Assembly: GCA_948144175.1 (NCBI GenBank)
Contig: CANXME010000794.1
Location: forward strand, 1 to 64,000
Source of the DNA: Closterium sp. NIES-65
Taxonomy: Eukaryota > Streptophyta > Zygnematophyceae > Desmidiales > Closteriaceae
Length of the DNA stretch: 64,000 nucleotides
Direction of reading: 5' to 3'
Under the pieces are notes generated by a model that saw only the letters and a list, made by a program, of their open reading frames with translations, did not search any database and had not been told where the DNA came from. This document shows positions 9,740 to 21,200 of the stretch, piece by piece. Position numbers and translations under genes: made by a program. Position 1 is the first letter of the stretch; every line of letters begins with the position of its first letter.

Positions 9740-11101
9740 AACTACAGTGAGCTCCAGAAGAAGACCAAGTTGCTGGCCTTACTCACCGAGTCGTGGTCCT
9801 CGCTCATCATCAATTTGAACCGTGACCTGCCCCGTCTCTCGCTTGAAGGCGTGAAGCGCGCGATCCTACAAGAGGACTTCCGCCGCCGTGAGTTGGCGAG
9901 TGCGGATGGCGCTGGGGCAGCTAGCGTCGGCCGTGGATATGGCCGAGGAAGAGGCAGAGGACGAGGGGGAGGAAGATCTGGTGGCGGCAACTTCAGTGGA
10001 GGCCGCGGGAACGGCAGTTACGGCAGCGACGACAAGAGCTACGGACGCGGTCGCGGTCGATTCGACGGCGAATGTCATTATTGCGGCAAGAGCGGACATA
10101 TGTGGCGCGATTGCTTCAAACTCCCTGAAGGATGGACCCCTGCTCAAGGCCAAGAGGGTAAAGGAGCAGGAGGAGGGAGAGGAAGAGGCCGTGGAGGCCG
10201 TGGCGGTGCTGCAAATGTGAAGAGCGAAGATAACGACAAGGACCCGAGCGGCGATCGGTACCCGGGCCTATTCTACTTCGTGTCGACGCAAGTACCGGCT
10301 GGTCCAGAGAAGGATGAAGACCTTGAGGAGCCAGCAGCTGTAGGGAAGGTGACCCTACACCCCCTGGACTATTGGGTGATCGACAGTGGCGCTACCTATA
10401 GCATGACACCTCGCCCGGACTTGCTCACCGAACTTGAACCGTCATCGGTGAAGCATGTCACATCGGCTTTGGGGCAGCGAGCAGAGGTAAAAGGCATGGG
10501 GAAGGCCATGTTCAAGGGTGCTGATGGGAAGATGGTGGGCCTCAAGAACGTGCTTTGGGTGCCCAGCCTTGCTGCGAACCTGATTTCCGTGCGGCGGTTG
10601 GCAAAGGCCGGCATGGACACTAACTCGAAGGGAGCCAAGACCTACACCGCAAGGCTTGGCGATCGGATTCTTTGGGACCTTCATGAGGACGGAGATGTCT
10701 ACAACGAGATGTGGCAGATCCCTGTGGTCCCAATGCCTAAGGAGAGGCAAGTGGCAGCAAGCGTCAGCACTAAAGGTGGAGCGGTTGGTAGCGGCGATTG
10801 CGCGGACGGTCGCGCTAAGGAGAAGGAGTCCAAGAAGTGCAATCTTGGAGGGACCAGCAAGTTTAGTGAACCTAAGGAGAGTGGTGCAGCAACCAAGGAG
10901 CAGCAAAAGGCTGAGGAGAACCCCGAGGCAACAGCGGAGGAGGACTACGGAGAGAGTATGTGGGGCGCTATTGCGAGCGCGGCATTTTCGAATCCAACTT
11001 CGGCTATGGGGGAGTGTGATTGGCTCACCTTGCATCGGCGCATGGGGCATGTGGCCCTGCCCATCTTGCAGCAGCATACGTGTGAAGGGGGAGCCCGATG
11101 A
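9740..11101 (+). pseudogene. gag-pol: copia Gag C-terminus with zinc knuckle, protease, GAG-pre-integrase (same frame, after the TAG)
   Basis: The frame continues directly from the TAG. It carries an RGRGRGRGGGRSGGG-type RNA-binding tract (about 9935-10000) and then a CCHC zinc knuckle, CHYCGKSGHMWRDC, at 10073-10114 (C-X2-C-X4-H-X4-C). A second Gly/Arg-rich stretch follows. The aspartic protease active site DSGATYSM is at 10382-10405, with WVIDSGAT context typical of copia, and LKNVLWVPSLAANLISVRRL further on is the usual end of that domain. WLTLHRRMGHVALPILQQ near 11020-11075 is the start of GAG-pre-integrase with its two histidines. The frame then stops at 11101, because a small deletion or shift near 11070-11085 moves the rest of Pol to the next frame. 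Confidence 0.92.
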
Positions 11102-12845
11102 GGTACTTGGCTGCCCGACGTGCATGCAAGCCAAGTTCACCCGTTTCCCATTCTCTAGTTCGGAGGCAACGGCTAAGGCACCACTTGATGAGGTGGTGAT
11201 GGACGTGGTGGGCCCCCTGAAGCTTGGAGCTGCTGGAGCTGAGTACTTCCTCACTATTGTGGACGTCTACACCCGTATGACTTGGGTGTACGTGCTGGCC
11301 AAGAAGAGCGACGTGGCTGAAACGTTGAAGGCGGATTGGTTCCCGATGGTGGAGCGGCAACAAGACCGTCTAGTCAAGTCAATCCGCACCGATCGAGGGG
11401 GAGAGTTCCTGAACAAGGAGTTTGGGTTGTGGCTGAAGAAGAATGGTATTCGGCACTCCCTCACCATGCCATACTCCCCTGCAATGAACGGCATCGCTGA
11501 GCGAGCGAACCGCACAATCACGGAGGCTGCACGCGGGTTGCTCATTGAAGCCGGGCTACCCGACTATTTCTGGCCTGATGCGGTGCGGAGCGCATGTGTG
11601 GCCAAGAACAGAGCCTTGAATCATGTGGGAGCAGACAAATGGGTGCCCTATGTGGAGTGGCTAGGAAGGAAGCCAAAGGTGGATATGCTTCGGGTGTTCG
11701 GGTGCATGTGCATGGCGCTTGTGCCTAAGCATCTTCGGCACAACAAGCTTGGTGCCAAGGCGGTGTGGGCCGTGCACTTGGGCATGGCTCAAAACAGCAA
11801 GGGATGGCTTCTTTGGGACCCATTCACCAAGAAGTTCTTGGTGAGCAGGGACTGCAAGTTCATGGAGAACTTCATGTACAAGGATTGGAAGGCGGAGAAT
11901 GAGGCGGAGATAGGCGTGCGGTTTGGGGAGGTGAAGAGTTCCGGTTTGGAGCATGTGGAGCTGCCTTTGGAGCTGAGCAGCGGCAAAACAACCACGAGGC
12001 AATCCTCCCTTGTGAATGGGGGAGAGGAGGCCACTGATGCAGAGGAAGAAGAGGAGGAGGTGCAGCAAGTGAGCGAACGTGCACCGTCACTCCCTTCCCG
12101 TACCACGAGTGCTCCACGGAATCGAGCCACACCGCAGCAACGCCAAGGCCTTCAAGTCCCTGCAGCTGAGGAGGAAGGAAGGGGGAAGAGGAGAATTCAA
12201 CCCCCTAATAGGCTGACCTATGATGCACTTGGAAAGCAAGGCAAGACAGCCCTGGCCAGAGCGGCAATGATGGTCGGAGACGATGAGGAGAGTGACTACG
12301 AGGAGTGTGCCTTCGCGTTCTTCTCTCCGGTGGAGATGCCGGGAGAACCAGCAACTCTCAAGGAGGCTTTGGAGAGTAGTGATGCTGAGGAGTGGAAGAA
12401 GGCCATGGAGAGTGAGCTGAAGTGCATCGAGGAGAGTGACACGTTTGAATTGGTGGAGCTACCGGAGGGGCGTACGGCGATAACGTCCAAGTGGCTCTTC
12501 AAAATCAAGTCGGATGCCGACGGCAAGATCGAGCGTTACAAGTCTAGGCTTGTAGCCAAGGGGTACCAGCAGAAGGAGAAGGTGGACTTCAAGGAGCTGT
12601 TTGCCCCTGTGGTGAAGCCGAGGACGCTGCGAACCCTATTCGCGGGAGCCGCCATCAAAGGATGGGTGGTGAAGCAAATGGACATTATGACGGCATTCCT
12701 CAACGGCATCCTTGAGGAGGAGATTTTTATGGCGCAGCCAGAGGGGTTTGATGATGGTAGTGGCAGAGTGTGGGAGGCTTCATATGCTGTGTTGGTGGAG
12801 GCCCAACTGCTTGGGAGAGCAAGAAGCAGGTTGACCAAGCTTTGA
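11082..12845 (+). pseudogene. pol: copia integrase and N-terminal half of reverse transcriptase
   Basis: This is the continuation of Pol in the next frame. CPTCMQAKF at 11112 onward supplies the two cysteines of the integrase zinc finger. The catalytic triad is intact: Asp at 11202-11204 (MDVVGPL), Asp at 11391-11393 (RTDRGGEF) and Glu at 11499-11501 (NGIAERANRT). There are 35 residues between the last two, the classic DD35E spacing. A copia-style C-terminal stretch with an acidic run (about 12040-12060) leads to RT, EEWKKAMESELKCIEE through QMDIMTAFLNG, whose Asp at 12681-12683 is the first RT catalytic residue. The RT stops at AQPEGFDDGSGRV near 12740-12765 and then joins out-of-frame RNase H sequence. 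The YVDD motif is absent, so RT would be inactive. Confidence 0.93.
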
Positions 12846-13111
12846 GCTCGGTGGAGTCCGAGTACATGGCACTCTTCCGTGCCGTACGGGAGATTGTGTG
12901 GCAGCGGCGTTTGTTGGCTGAATTGGGGGAGGAGCAGCAAGGACCTACCCCACTATATTGTGACAGCCAGGGTGCCATTGCTCTTTCTAAGAACCCTGTG
13001 TTGCATGGACTCACGAAGCACATGAGGGTGAAGTGGCATTGGAGGAGGAGCATGGTAACCGCGGGTGAAGTTGAGTTGCGCTTACGTGAAGACCACGGGG
13101 CAGCCGGCTGA
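12755..13111 (+). pseudogene. pol: copia RNase H, joined to RT by an internal deletion
   Basis: In a frame different from that of the upstream RT, the sequence reads VGGFICCVGGGPTAWESKKQ, then ALSSVESEYMALFRAVREI, then PLYCDSQGAIALSKNPVLH (Asp at 12962-12964). These are the RNase H blocks that end copia Pol, including the Glu of ESEY and the Asp of CDSQ. RNase H normally lies about 1 kb beyond the PEGF motif of RT. Here it follows within about 30 bases, so most of the palm and thumb and the YVDD site have been removed. The frame is lost again near 13080. Confidence 0.9.
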
Positions 13112-13184
13112 CATGATGACCAAGAGGCTGGTGGAGCAGCAGCATTGGAAGTGTTGCAAGCTGGCTGGGATGGCTCTGAACTGA
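13080..13184 (+). pseudogene. pol: copia Pol C-terminal tail
   Basis: After a one-base shift near 13080, the sequence TACGTGAAGACC... reads YVKTTGQPADMMTKRLVEQ, then HWKCCKLAGMALN, and ends with TGA at 13182-13184. The ADMMTK motif is the normal end of copia RNase H/Pol. This was probably the native stop codon of the polyprotein. Confidence 0.85.
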
Positions 13185-13214
13185 CAGAGCAACATATCCT
13201 AAGGCCAACAATCC

Positions 13215-13223
13215 GAGGGGGAG
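13215..13223 (+). other. Polypurine tract of element 2
   Basis: GAGGGGGAG lies two bases before the 3' LTR start at 13226. A purine run here is the usual primer for plus-strand DNA synthesis. The stretch 13185-13214 between the Pol stop and this tract shows nothing else. Confidence 0.8.
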
Positions 13224-13225
13224 TT

Positions 13226-14055
13226 TGTTGGTGCAACCCTATGGTTTGCACTCGGCTTGTTGTCCGTGTGCGTGCATGTGTGTGTGTCTATGAAATGGCA
13301 TGAGGGCATGGGATAATATATATTTAATGCTTATAATTGTGTGTGAATGTTGAGTCATGATGTCGAGTGTATGTGTCGAGTCAATAGCGAGTTATGGCTA
13401 GACGCGTGTTACGCGGTCGTTTGTGTCTCGCGCGCGGTTTCAATTTTGTCGTGCGCGGTTTCTCTTTTGTCCTGTGTCGAACGTTCGATGTGTCGCAGGT
13501 GTGTGCAGCAGACCCATCAAGAACTCAAGGATGAGTTTGTGATGAAGAGCCGAGCCTTGGTGTCAATCCACAAGTGATTTCAAAGCTCGCCAAAAGGGTA
13601 CACCTCAAGATATTGAAGATAGTTACATTACTTTGTGTAGTGTAACATTTCACTTGGTGTAGGCCCTAGTGAAGGGTAGTTTCGAGACCCTTCATGGTTG
13701 GGGACAGTGTGGCACTGTTCCACATCACTGTACCTCGGCTCTTGGGGTTTGTAGGAGCTGGGAGTTATTCCCAACTCGTAATTCTTCCTAACTTTTCCTA
13801 TCTTGTGTTCTAAGACTATAGTGGCTGCCATAGTGCCGTTCGTTCAAACCGACCCTGTGTCGTCAATACTTGGTCAAATCGTGCGATCTAAATTGCCTAT
13901 TATAGGCGACAATAAGACGCTCCAGATCCAAGTTGAATCAAGTCATTTGAAGCTGTGACCAAAACGCTATGAACGTTTGACGCCGCTGTGCAGAAATCCG
14001 ACTGTGCACTCTATCTTTCGTTTTAGGCACATTGGAGCCTACTTCGACTATAACA
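13226..14055 (+). repeat. 3' LTR of element 2 (830 bp)
   Basis: It starts TGTTGGTGCAACCC and ends TTCGACTATAACA. It is the partner of 8338-9162, with many scattered substitutions and several 1-4 nt indels. A TATA-like tract is at 13312-13325. Satellite A resumes directly at 14056 with GGGGTGATGG. Confidence 0.95.
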
Positions 14056-15789
14056 GGGGTGATGGAAGGAGGTAGAATGAGGCGCGGTGATGGAAGGAGG
14101 GAGAATGGGGCAGGGTGATGGAAAGCGGGAGAATGGGGCGGGGTGATGGAAAGCGGGAGAATGGGGTGGGCTGATGGAAAGCGGGAGAATGGGGCAGGGT
14201 GATGGAAAGCGGGAGAATGGGGCGGGGTGATGGAAAGCGGGAGAATGAGGCGGGGTGATGGAAAGCGGGAGAATGGGGCGGGCCGATGGAAAGTGGGAGA
14301 ATGGGGCGGGGCGATGGAAGGAGGGAGAATGGGGCGGGGTGATGGAAGGAGGGAGAATGGGGCGGGTGATGAAAGGAGGGAGAATGGGGCGGGGTTATGG
14401 AAAGCGGGAGAATGGGGCGGGGTGATGGAAAGCGGGAGAATGGGGCGGGGTGATGGAAGGAGGGAGAATGGGGCGGGATGATGGAAAGCAGGAGATTGGG
14501 GCAGGGTGATGGAAAGCGGGAAAATGGGGCGGGGTGATGGAAAGCGCGAGAATGGGGCTGGGTGATGGAAAGCAGGAGAATGGGGCGGGGTGATGGAAAG
14601 CGGGAGAATGGGGCGGGGTGATGGAAGGAGGGAGAATGAGGCGGGGTGATGGAAGGAGGGAGAATGGGGCGGGTTGATGGAAAGCGGGAGAATGGGGCGG
14701 GGTGATGGAAAGCGGGAGAATGGGGCGGAGTGATGGAAAGCGGGAGAATGGGGCGGGGTGATGGAAAGCGGGAGAATGGGGCGGGGTGATGGAAAGCGGG
14801 AGAACGGGGCGGGATGTTGGAAAGCGGGAGAATGGGGCGGGGTGATGAAAAGCGGGAGGATGGGGCGGGGAGATGGAAAGCGGGAGAACGGGGCGGGGTG
14901 ATGGAAAGCGGGAGAATGGGGCGGGTTATGGAATGCGAGTGAATGGGGCGGGGTGATTGAAAGCGGGAGAATGGGGCGGGTTGATGGAAAGCATAAGAAT
15001 GGGGCGAGGTGATGGAAAGCGGGAGAATGGGGCGGGGTGACGGAAAGCGGGAGAATGGGGCAGGGTGATGGAAGGAGGGAGAATGGGGCGGGGTGATGGA
15101 AAGCGGGAGAATGGGGCGTGGTGATGGAAAGCGGGAGAATGGGGCGGGGTGATGGAAAGCGGGAGAATGGGGCGGGGTGATGGAAAGCGGGAGAATGGGG
15201 CGGGGTGATGGAAGGAGGTAGAATGAGGCGGGGTGATGGAAGGAGAAGAATGGGGCGGAATGATGGAAAGCGGGAGAATGGGGCGGGGTGATGGAAAGCG
15301 GGAGAATGGGGCAGAGTGATGGAAAGCGGGAGAATGGGGCGGGGTGATGGAAAGCGGGAGAATGGGGCGTGGTGATGGAAAGCGAGAGAATGGGGCGGGG
15401 TGATGGAAAGCGGGAGCATGGGGCGGGAATGATGGAAAGCGGGAGAATGGGGCGGGGTGATGGAAAGAGGGAGAATGGGGCGCGATGATGGAAAGAGGGA
15501 GAATGGGGCGGGGTGATGGAACGCGGGAGAATGGGGCTGGGTGATGGAAAGAGGGAGAATGGGGAGGGGTGATGGAAAGAGGGAGAATTGGGTGGGGTGT
15601 TGGAACGCGGGAGAATGGAGCGGGGTGATGGAAAGCGGGAGAATGGGGCGGGGTGATGGAAAGCGGGAGAATGGGACGGGGTGATGGAAAGAGTGAAAAT
15701 GGGGCGGGGTGATGGATTGGGGGAGAATGGGGCGGGGTGATGGAAAAAGGGAGAATGGGGCGGGGTGATGGAAAGCGGGAGAATGGGAC

Positions 15790-18700
15790 GGGGTGATGGA
15801 AAGAGTGAAAATGGGGAGGGGTGATGGATTGGGGGAAAATGGGGCGGGGTGATGGAAAGAGGGAGAATGGGTCGGGGTGATGGAAAGAGGGAAAATTGGG
15901 CGGGGTGATGGAAAGCGGGAGAATGGGACGGGGTGATGGAAAGCAGTAGAATGGGGCGCGGTGATGGAAAGCGGGAGAATGGTGCGGGGTGATGGAAAGC
16001 GGGAGAATGGTGCGGGGTGATGGAAAGAGGGAGGATGGGGCGAGGTGATGGAAAGAGGGAGAATGGGGGGGGGTGATGGAAAGAGGGAGAATGGGGAGGG
16101 GTGATGGAAAGAGGGCGAATGGGGCGGGGTGATGGAAAGAGGGAGAACGGAGAGGGGTGATGGAAAGCAGGAGAATGGGGCGGTGTGATGGAAAGCGGGA
16201 GAATGGGGCGGGGTGATGGAAAGCGAGAGAATGGGGCGGGGTGATGGAAAGCGGGAGAAAGGGGCGGGGTGATGGAAAGCGGGAGAATGGGGCGGGGTGA
16301 TGGAACGCGGGAGAATGGGGCGGGGTGATGGAAAGCGGGAGTATGGGGCGGGGTGATGGAAAGCGGGAGAATGAGGCGTGGTGATGGAAAGCGGGAGAAT
16401 GGGGCGGGGTGATGGAAAGAGGGAGAATGGGGTGGGGTGATGGAAGGAGGGAGAATGGGGCGGGTGATGGAAGGAGGGAGAATGGGGCGGGGTGATGGAA
16501 AGTGGGAGAATATGGCGGGGTGATGGAAAGCAGGAGAATGGGGCAGGGTTATGGAAAGCGGGAGAATGGGGCGGGGTGATGGAATGCGGGAGAATGGGGC
16601 GGGGTGATGGAAAGCGGGAGAATGGGGCGGGGTGATGGGAAGCGGGAGAATGGGGCGGGGTGATGGAAAGCGGGAGAATGGGGCGGGGTGATGGAAGGAG
16701 GGAGAATGAGGCGGGGTGATGGAAGGAGGGAGAATGGGGCGGGGTGATGGAAAGCGGGAGAATGGGGCGGGGTGATGGAAAGCGTGAGAATGGGGCGAGG
16801 TGATGGAAAGCGGGAGAATGGGGCGGGGTGATGGAAAGCGGGAGTGGGGTGGGGTGATGGAAAGCGTGAGAATGGGGCGGGGTGATGGAAAGCGGGTGAA
16901 TTGGGCGGGGTGATGGAGAGCGTGAGAATGGGGCGAGGTGATGGAAAGCGGGAGAATGGGGCGGGGTGACGGAGAGGAGCGGAATGGGGCGGGGTGATGG
17001 AAAGCGGGTGAATGGGGCGGGGTGATGGAAAGCGTGAGAATGGGGCGGGGTTATGGAAAGCGGGAGAACGGGGCGGGGTGATGGAGAGCGGGAGAATGGG
17101 GCTGGGTGATGGAAAGCGGGAGAATGGGGCGGGCTGATGGAAAGCGGGAGAAAGGGGCGGGATGATGGAAGGAGGGAGAATGGGGCGGGGTGATGGAAGG
17201 AGGGAGAAGGGGGCGGGGTTATGGAAACCGGGAGAATGGGGCGGGGAGATGGAACGCAAGAGAATGGGGCGGGGTGATGGAAAGCGGGAGAATGGGGCAG
17301 GCTGATGGAAAGCGGGAGAAAGGGGCGGGGTGATGGAAGGAGGGAGAATGGGGCAGGGTGATGGAAGGAGGGAGAAGGGGGCGGGGTGATGGAAACCGGG
17401 AGAATGGGGCGGGGTGATGGAATGCGGGAGAATGGGGCGAGGTGATGGAAAGCGGGAGAATGGGGCGGGTTGATGGAATGCGGAAGAATGGGGTGGGGTG
17501 ATGGAAAGCGGGAGAATGGGGCGGGGTGATGGAAGGAGGGAGAATGGGGCGGGGTGATGGAATGCGGGAGAATGGGGCGGGGTGATGGAAAGCGGGGGAA
17601 TGGGGCGGGGTGATGGAAGGAGGGAGAATGGGGCGGGGTGATGGAAAGAGGGAGAATGGGGCGGGTTGATGGAAAGCGGGAGAATGGGACGGGGAGATGG
17701 AAAGAGTGAAAATGGGGAGGGGTGATGGATTGGGGGAGAATGGGGCGGGGTGATGGAAAGAGGGAGAATGGGTCGGGGTGATGGAAAGAGGGAAAATTGG
17801 GCGGGGTGATGGAAAGCGGGAGAATGGGACGGGGTGATGGAAAGCAGTAGAATGGGGCGCGGTGATGGAAAGCGGGAGAATGGTGCGGGGTGATGGAAAG
17901 CGGGAGAATGGTGCGGGGTGATGGAAAGAGGGAGGATGGGGCGAGGTGATGGAAAGAGGGAGAATGGGGCAGGGTGATGGAAAGAGGGAGAATGGGGAGG
18001 GGTGATGGAAAGAGGGCGAATGGGGCGTGGTGATGGAAAGAGGGAGAACGGAGAGGGGTGATGGAAAGCAGGAGAATGGGGCGGTGTGATGGAAAGCGGG
18101 AGAATGGGGCGGGGTGATGGAAAGCGAGAGAATGGGGCGGGGTGATGGAAAGCGGGAGAAAGGGGCGGGGTGATGGAAAGCGGGAGAATGGGGCGGGGTG
18201 ATGGAAAGCGGGAGAATGGGGCGGGGTGATGGAAAGCGGGAGTATGGGGCGGGGTGATGGAAAGCGGGAGAATGAGGCGTGGTGATGGAAAGCGGGAGAA
18301 TGGGGCGGGGTGATGGAAGGAGGGAGAATGGGGTGGGATGATGGAAGGAGGGAGAATGGGGCGGGTGATGGAAGGAGGGAGAATGGGGCGGGGTGATGGA
18401 AAGTGGGAGAATATGGCGGGGTGATGGTAAGCAGGAGAATGGGGCGGGGTTATGGAAAGCGGGAGAATGGGGCGGGGTGATGGAATGCGGGAGAATGGGG
18501 CGGGGTGATGGAAAGCGGGAGAATGGGGCGGGGTGATGGGAAGCGGGAGAATGGGGCGGGGTGATGGAAAGCGGGAGAATAGGGCGGGGTGATGGAAGGA
18601 GGGAGAAGGGGGCGGGGTGATGGAAGGAGGGAGAAGGGGGCGGGGTTATGGAAACCGGGAGAATGGGGCGGGGAGATGGAACGCAGGAGAATGGGGCGGG

Positions 18701-21200
18701 GTGATGGAAAGCGGGAGAATGGGGCAGGCTGATTGAAAGCGGGAGAAAGGGGCGGGGTGATGGAAGGAGGGAGAATGGGGCAGGGTGATGGAAGGAGGGA
18801 GAAGGGGGCGGGGTGATGGAAACCGGGAGAATGGGGCGGGGTGATGGAATGCGGGAGAATGGGGCGAGGTGATGGAAAGCGGGAGAATGGGGCGGGGTGA
18901 TGGAATGCGGAAGAATGGGGTGGGGTGATGGAAAGCGGGAGAATGGGGCGGGGTGATGGAAGGAGGGAGAATGGGGCGGGGTGATGGAATGCGGGAGAAT
19001 GGGGCGGGGTGATGGAAAGCGGGGGAATGGGGCGGGGTGATGGAAGGAGGGAGAATGGGGCGGGGTGATGGAAAGAGGGAGAATGGGGCGGGTTGATGGA
19101 AAGCGGGAGAATGGGACGGGGTGATGGAAAGAGTGAAAATGGGTAGGGGTGATGGATTGGGGGAGAATGGGGCGGGGTGATGGAAAGAGGGAGAATGGGT
19201 CGGGGTGATGGAAAGAGGGAAAATTGGGCGGGGTGATGGAAAGCGGGAGAATGGGACGGGGTGATGGAAAGCAGTAGAATGGGGTGCGGTGATGGAAAGC
19301 GGGAGAATGGTGCGGGGTGATGGAAAGCGGGAGAATGGTGCGGGGTGATGGAAAGAGGGAGGATGGGGCGAGGTGATGGAAAGAGGGAGAATGGGGCGGG
19401 GTGATGGAAAGAGGGAGAATGGGGAGGGGTGATGGAAAAAGGGCGAATGGGGCGGGGTGATGGAAAGAGGGAGAACGGAGAGGGGTGATGGAAAGCAGGA
19501 GAATGGGGCGGTGTGATGGAAAGCGGGAGAATGGGGCGGGGTGATGGAAAGCGAGAGAATGGGGCGGGGTGATGGAAAGCGGGAGAAAGGGGCGGGGTGA
19601 TGGAAAGCGGGAGAATGGGGCGGGGTGATGGAAAGCGGGAGAATGGGGCGGGGTGATGGAAAGCGGGAGTATGGGGCGGGGTGATGGAAAGCGGGAGAAT
19701 GAGGCGTGGTGATGGAAAGCGGGAGAATGGGGCGGGGTGATGGAAGGAGGGAGAATGGGGTGGGATGATGGAAGGAGGGAGAATGGGGCGGGTGATGGAA
19801 GGAGGGAGAATGGGGCGGGGTGATGGAAAGTGGGAGAATATGGCGGGGTGATGGTAAGCAGGAGAATAGGGCGGGGTTATGGAAAGCGGGAGAATGGGGC
19901 GGGGTGATGGAATGCGGGAGAATGGGGCGGGGTGATGGAAAGCGGGAGAATGGGGCGGGGTGATGGGAAGCGGGAGAATGGGGCGGGGTGATGGAAAGCG
20001 GGAGAATGGGGCGGGGTGATGGAAGGAGGGAGAATGAGGCGGGGTGATGGAAGGAGGGAGAATGGGGCGGGGTGATGGAAAGCGGGAGAATGGGGCGGGG
20101 TGATGGAAAGCGTGAGAATGGGGCGAGGTGATGGAAAGCGGGAGAATGGGGCGGGGTGATGGAAAGCGGGAGTGGGGTGGGGTGATGGAAAGCGTGAGAA
20201 TGGGGCGGGGTGATGGAAAGCGGGTGAATTGGGCGGGGTGATGGAGAGCGTGAGAATGGGGCGAGGTGATGGAAAGCGGGAGAATGGGGCGGGGTGACGG
20301 AGAGGAGCGGAATGGGGCGGGGTGATGGAAAGCGGGTGAATGGGGCGGGGTGATGGAAAGCGTGAGAATGGGGCGGGGTTATGGAAAGCGGGAGAACGGG
20401 GCGGGGTGATGGAGAGCGGGAGAATGGGGCTGGGTGATGGAAAGCGGGAGAATGGGGCGGGGTGATGGAAAGCGGGAGTGGGGTGGGGTGATGGAAAGCG
20501 TGAGAATGGGGCGGGGTGATGGAAAGCGGGTGAATTGGGCGGGGTGATGGAGAGCGTGAGAATGGGGCGAGGTGATGGAAAGCGGGAGAATGGGGCGGGG
20601 TGACGGAGAGGAGCGGAATGGGGCGGGGTGATGGAAAGCGGGTGAATGGGGCGGGGTGATGGAAAGCTTGAGAATGGGGCGGGGTTATGGAAAGCGGGAG
20701 AACGGGGCGGGGTGATGGAGAGCGGGAGAATGGGGCTGGGTGATGGAAAGCGGGAGAATGGGGCGGGCTGATGGAAAGCGGGAGAAAGGGGCGGGATGAT
20801 GGAAGGAGGGAGAATGGGGCGGGGTGATGGAAGGAGGGAGAAGGGGGCGGGGTTATGGAAACCGGGAGAATGGGGCGGGGAGATGGAACGCGGGAGAATG
20901 GGGCGGGGTGATGGAAAGCGGGAGAATGGGGCAGGCTGATGGAAAGCGGGAGAAAGGGGCGGGGTGATGGAAGGAGGGAGAATGGGGCAGGGTGATGGAA
21001 GGAGGGAGAAGGGGGCGGGGTGATGGAAACCGGGAGAATGGGGCGGGGTGATGGAATGCGGGAGAATGGGGCGAGGTGATGGAAAGCGGGAGAATGGGGC
21101 GGGGTGATGGAATGCGGAAGAATGGGGTGGGGTGATGGAAAGCGGGAGAATGGGGCAGGGTTATGGAAGGAGGGAGAATGGGGCGGGGTGATGGAATGCG
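15790..21200 (+). repeat. Higher-order repeat inside satellite A: three large copies
   Basis: The marker GTGATGGATTGGGGG occurs at 15821, 17722 and 19149. The marker TATGGCGGGG occurs at 16511, 18412 and 19839. Both give spacings of 1901 and 1427 bp, close to 68 and 51 monomers. The second copy lacks about 474 bp (about 17 monomers) that the first and third contain. The third has an extra internal duplication of 306 bp (AGTGGGGTGG at 20171 and 20477). The order of variant monomers matches between copies, so these are recent block duplications and not chance. The outer limits are approximate. Confidence 0.85.

Larger units (their letters stand above)
8338..14055 (+). mobile_element. Ty1/copia LTR retrotransposon, element 2 (both LTRs, internally deleted)
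   Basis: This 5.7-kb element sits inside satellite A with direct LTRs at 8338-9162 and 13226-14055. Between them, in order, are a primer site, Gag with a zinc knuckle, aspartic protease, GAG-pre-integrase, integrase, the first half of reverse transcriptase, RNase H and a polypurine tract. This is the full copia order except that the YVDD half of RT is missing. An in-frame TAG, two or more frameshifts and the RT deletion make it non-autonomous. The LTRs differ at very roughly one position in ten by eye. Satellite A is in the same orientation on both sides, but I see no target-site duplication. It belongs to a different copia family from elements 1 and 3, with long LTRs and other protein wording. 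Confidence 0.95.
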
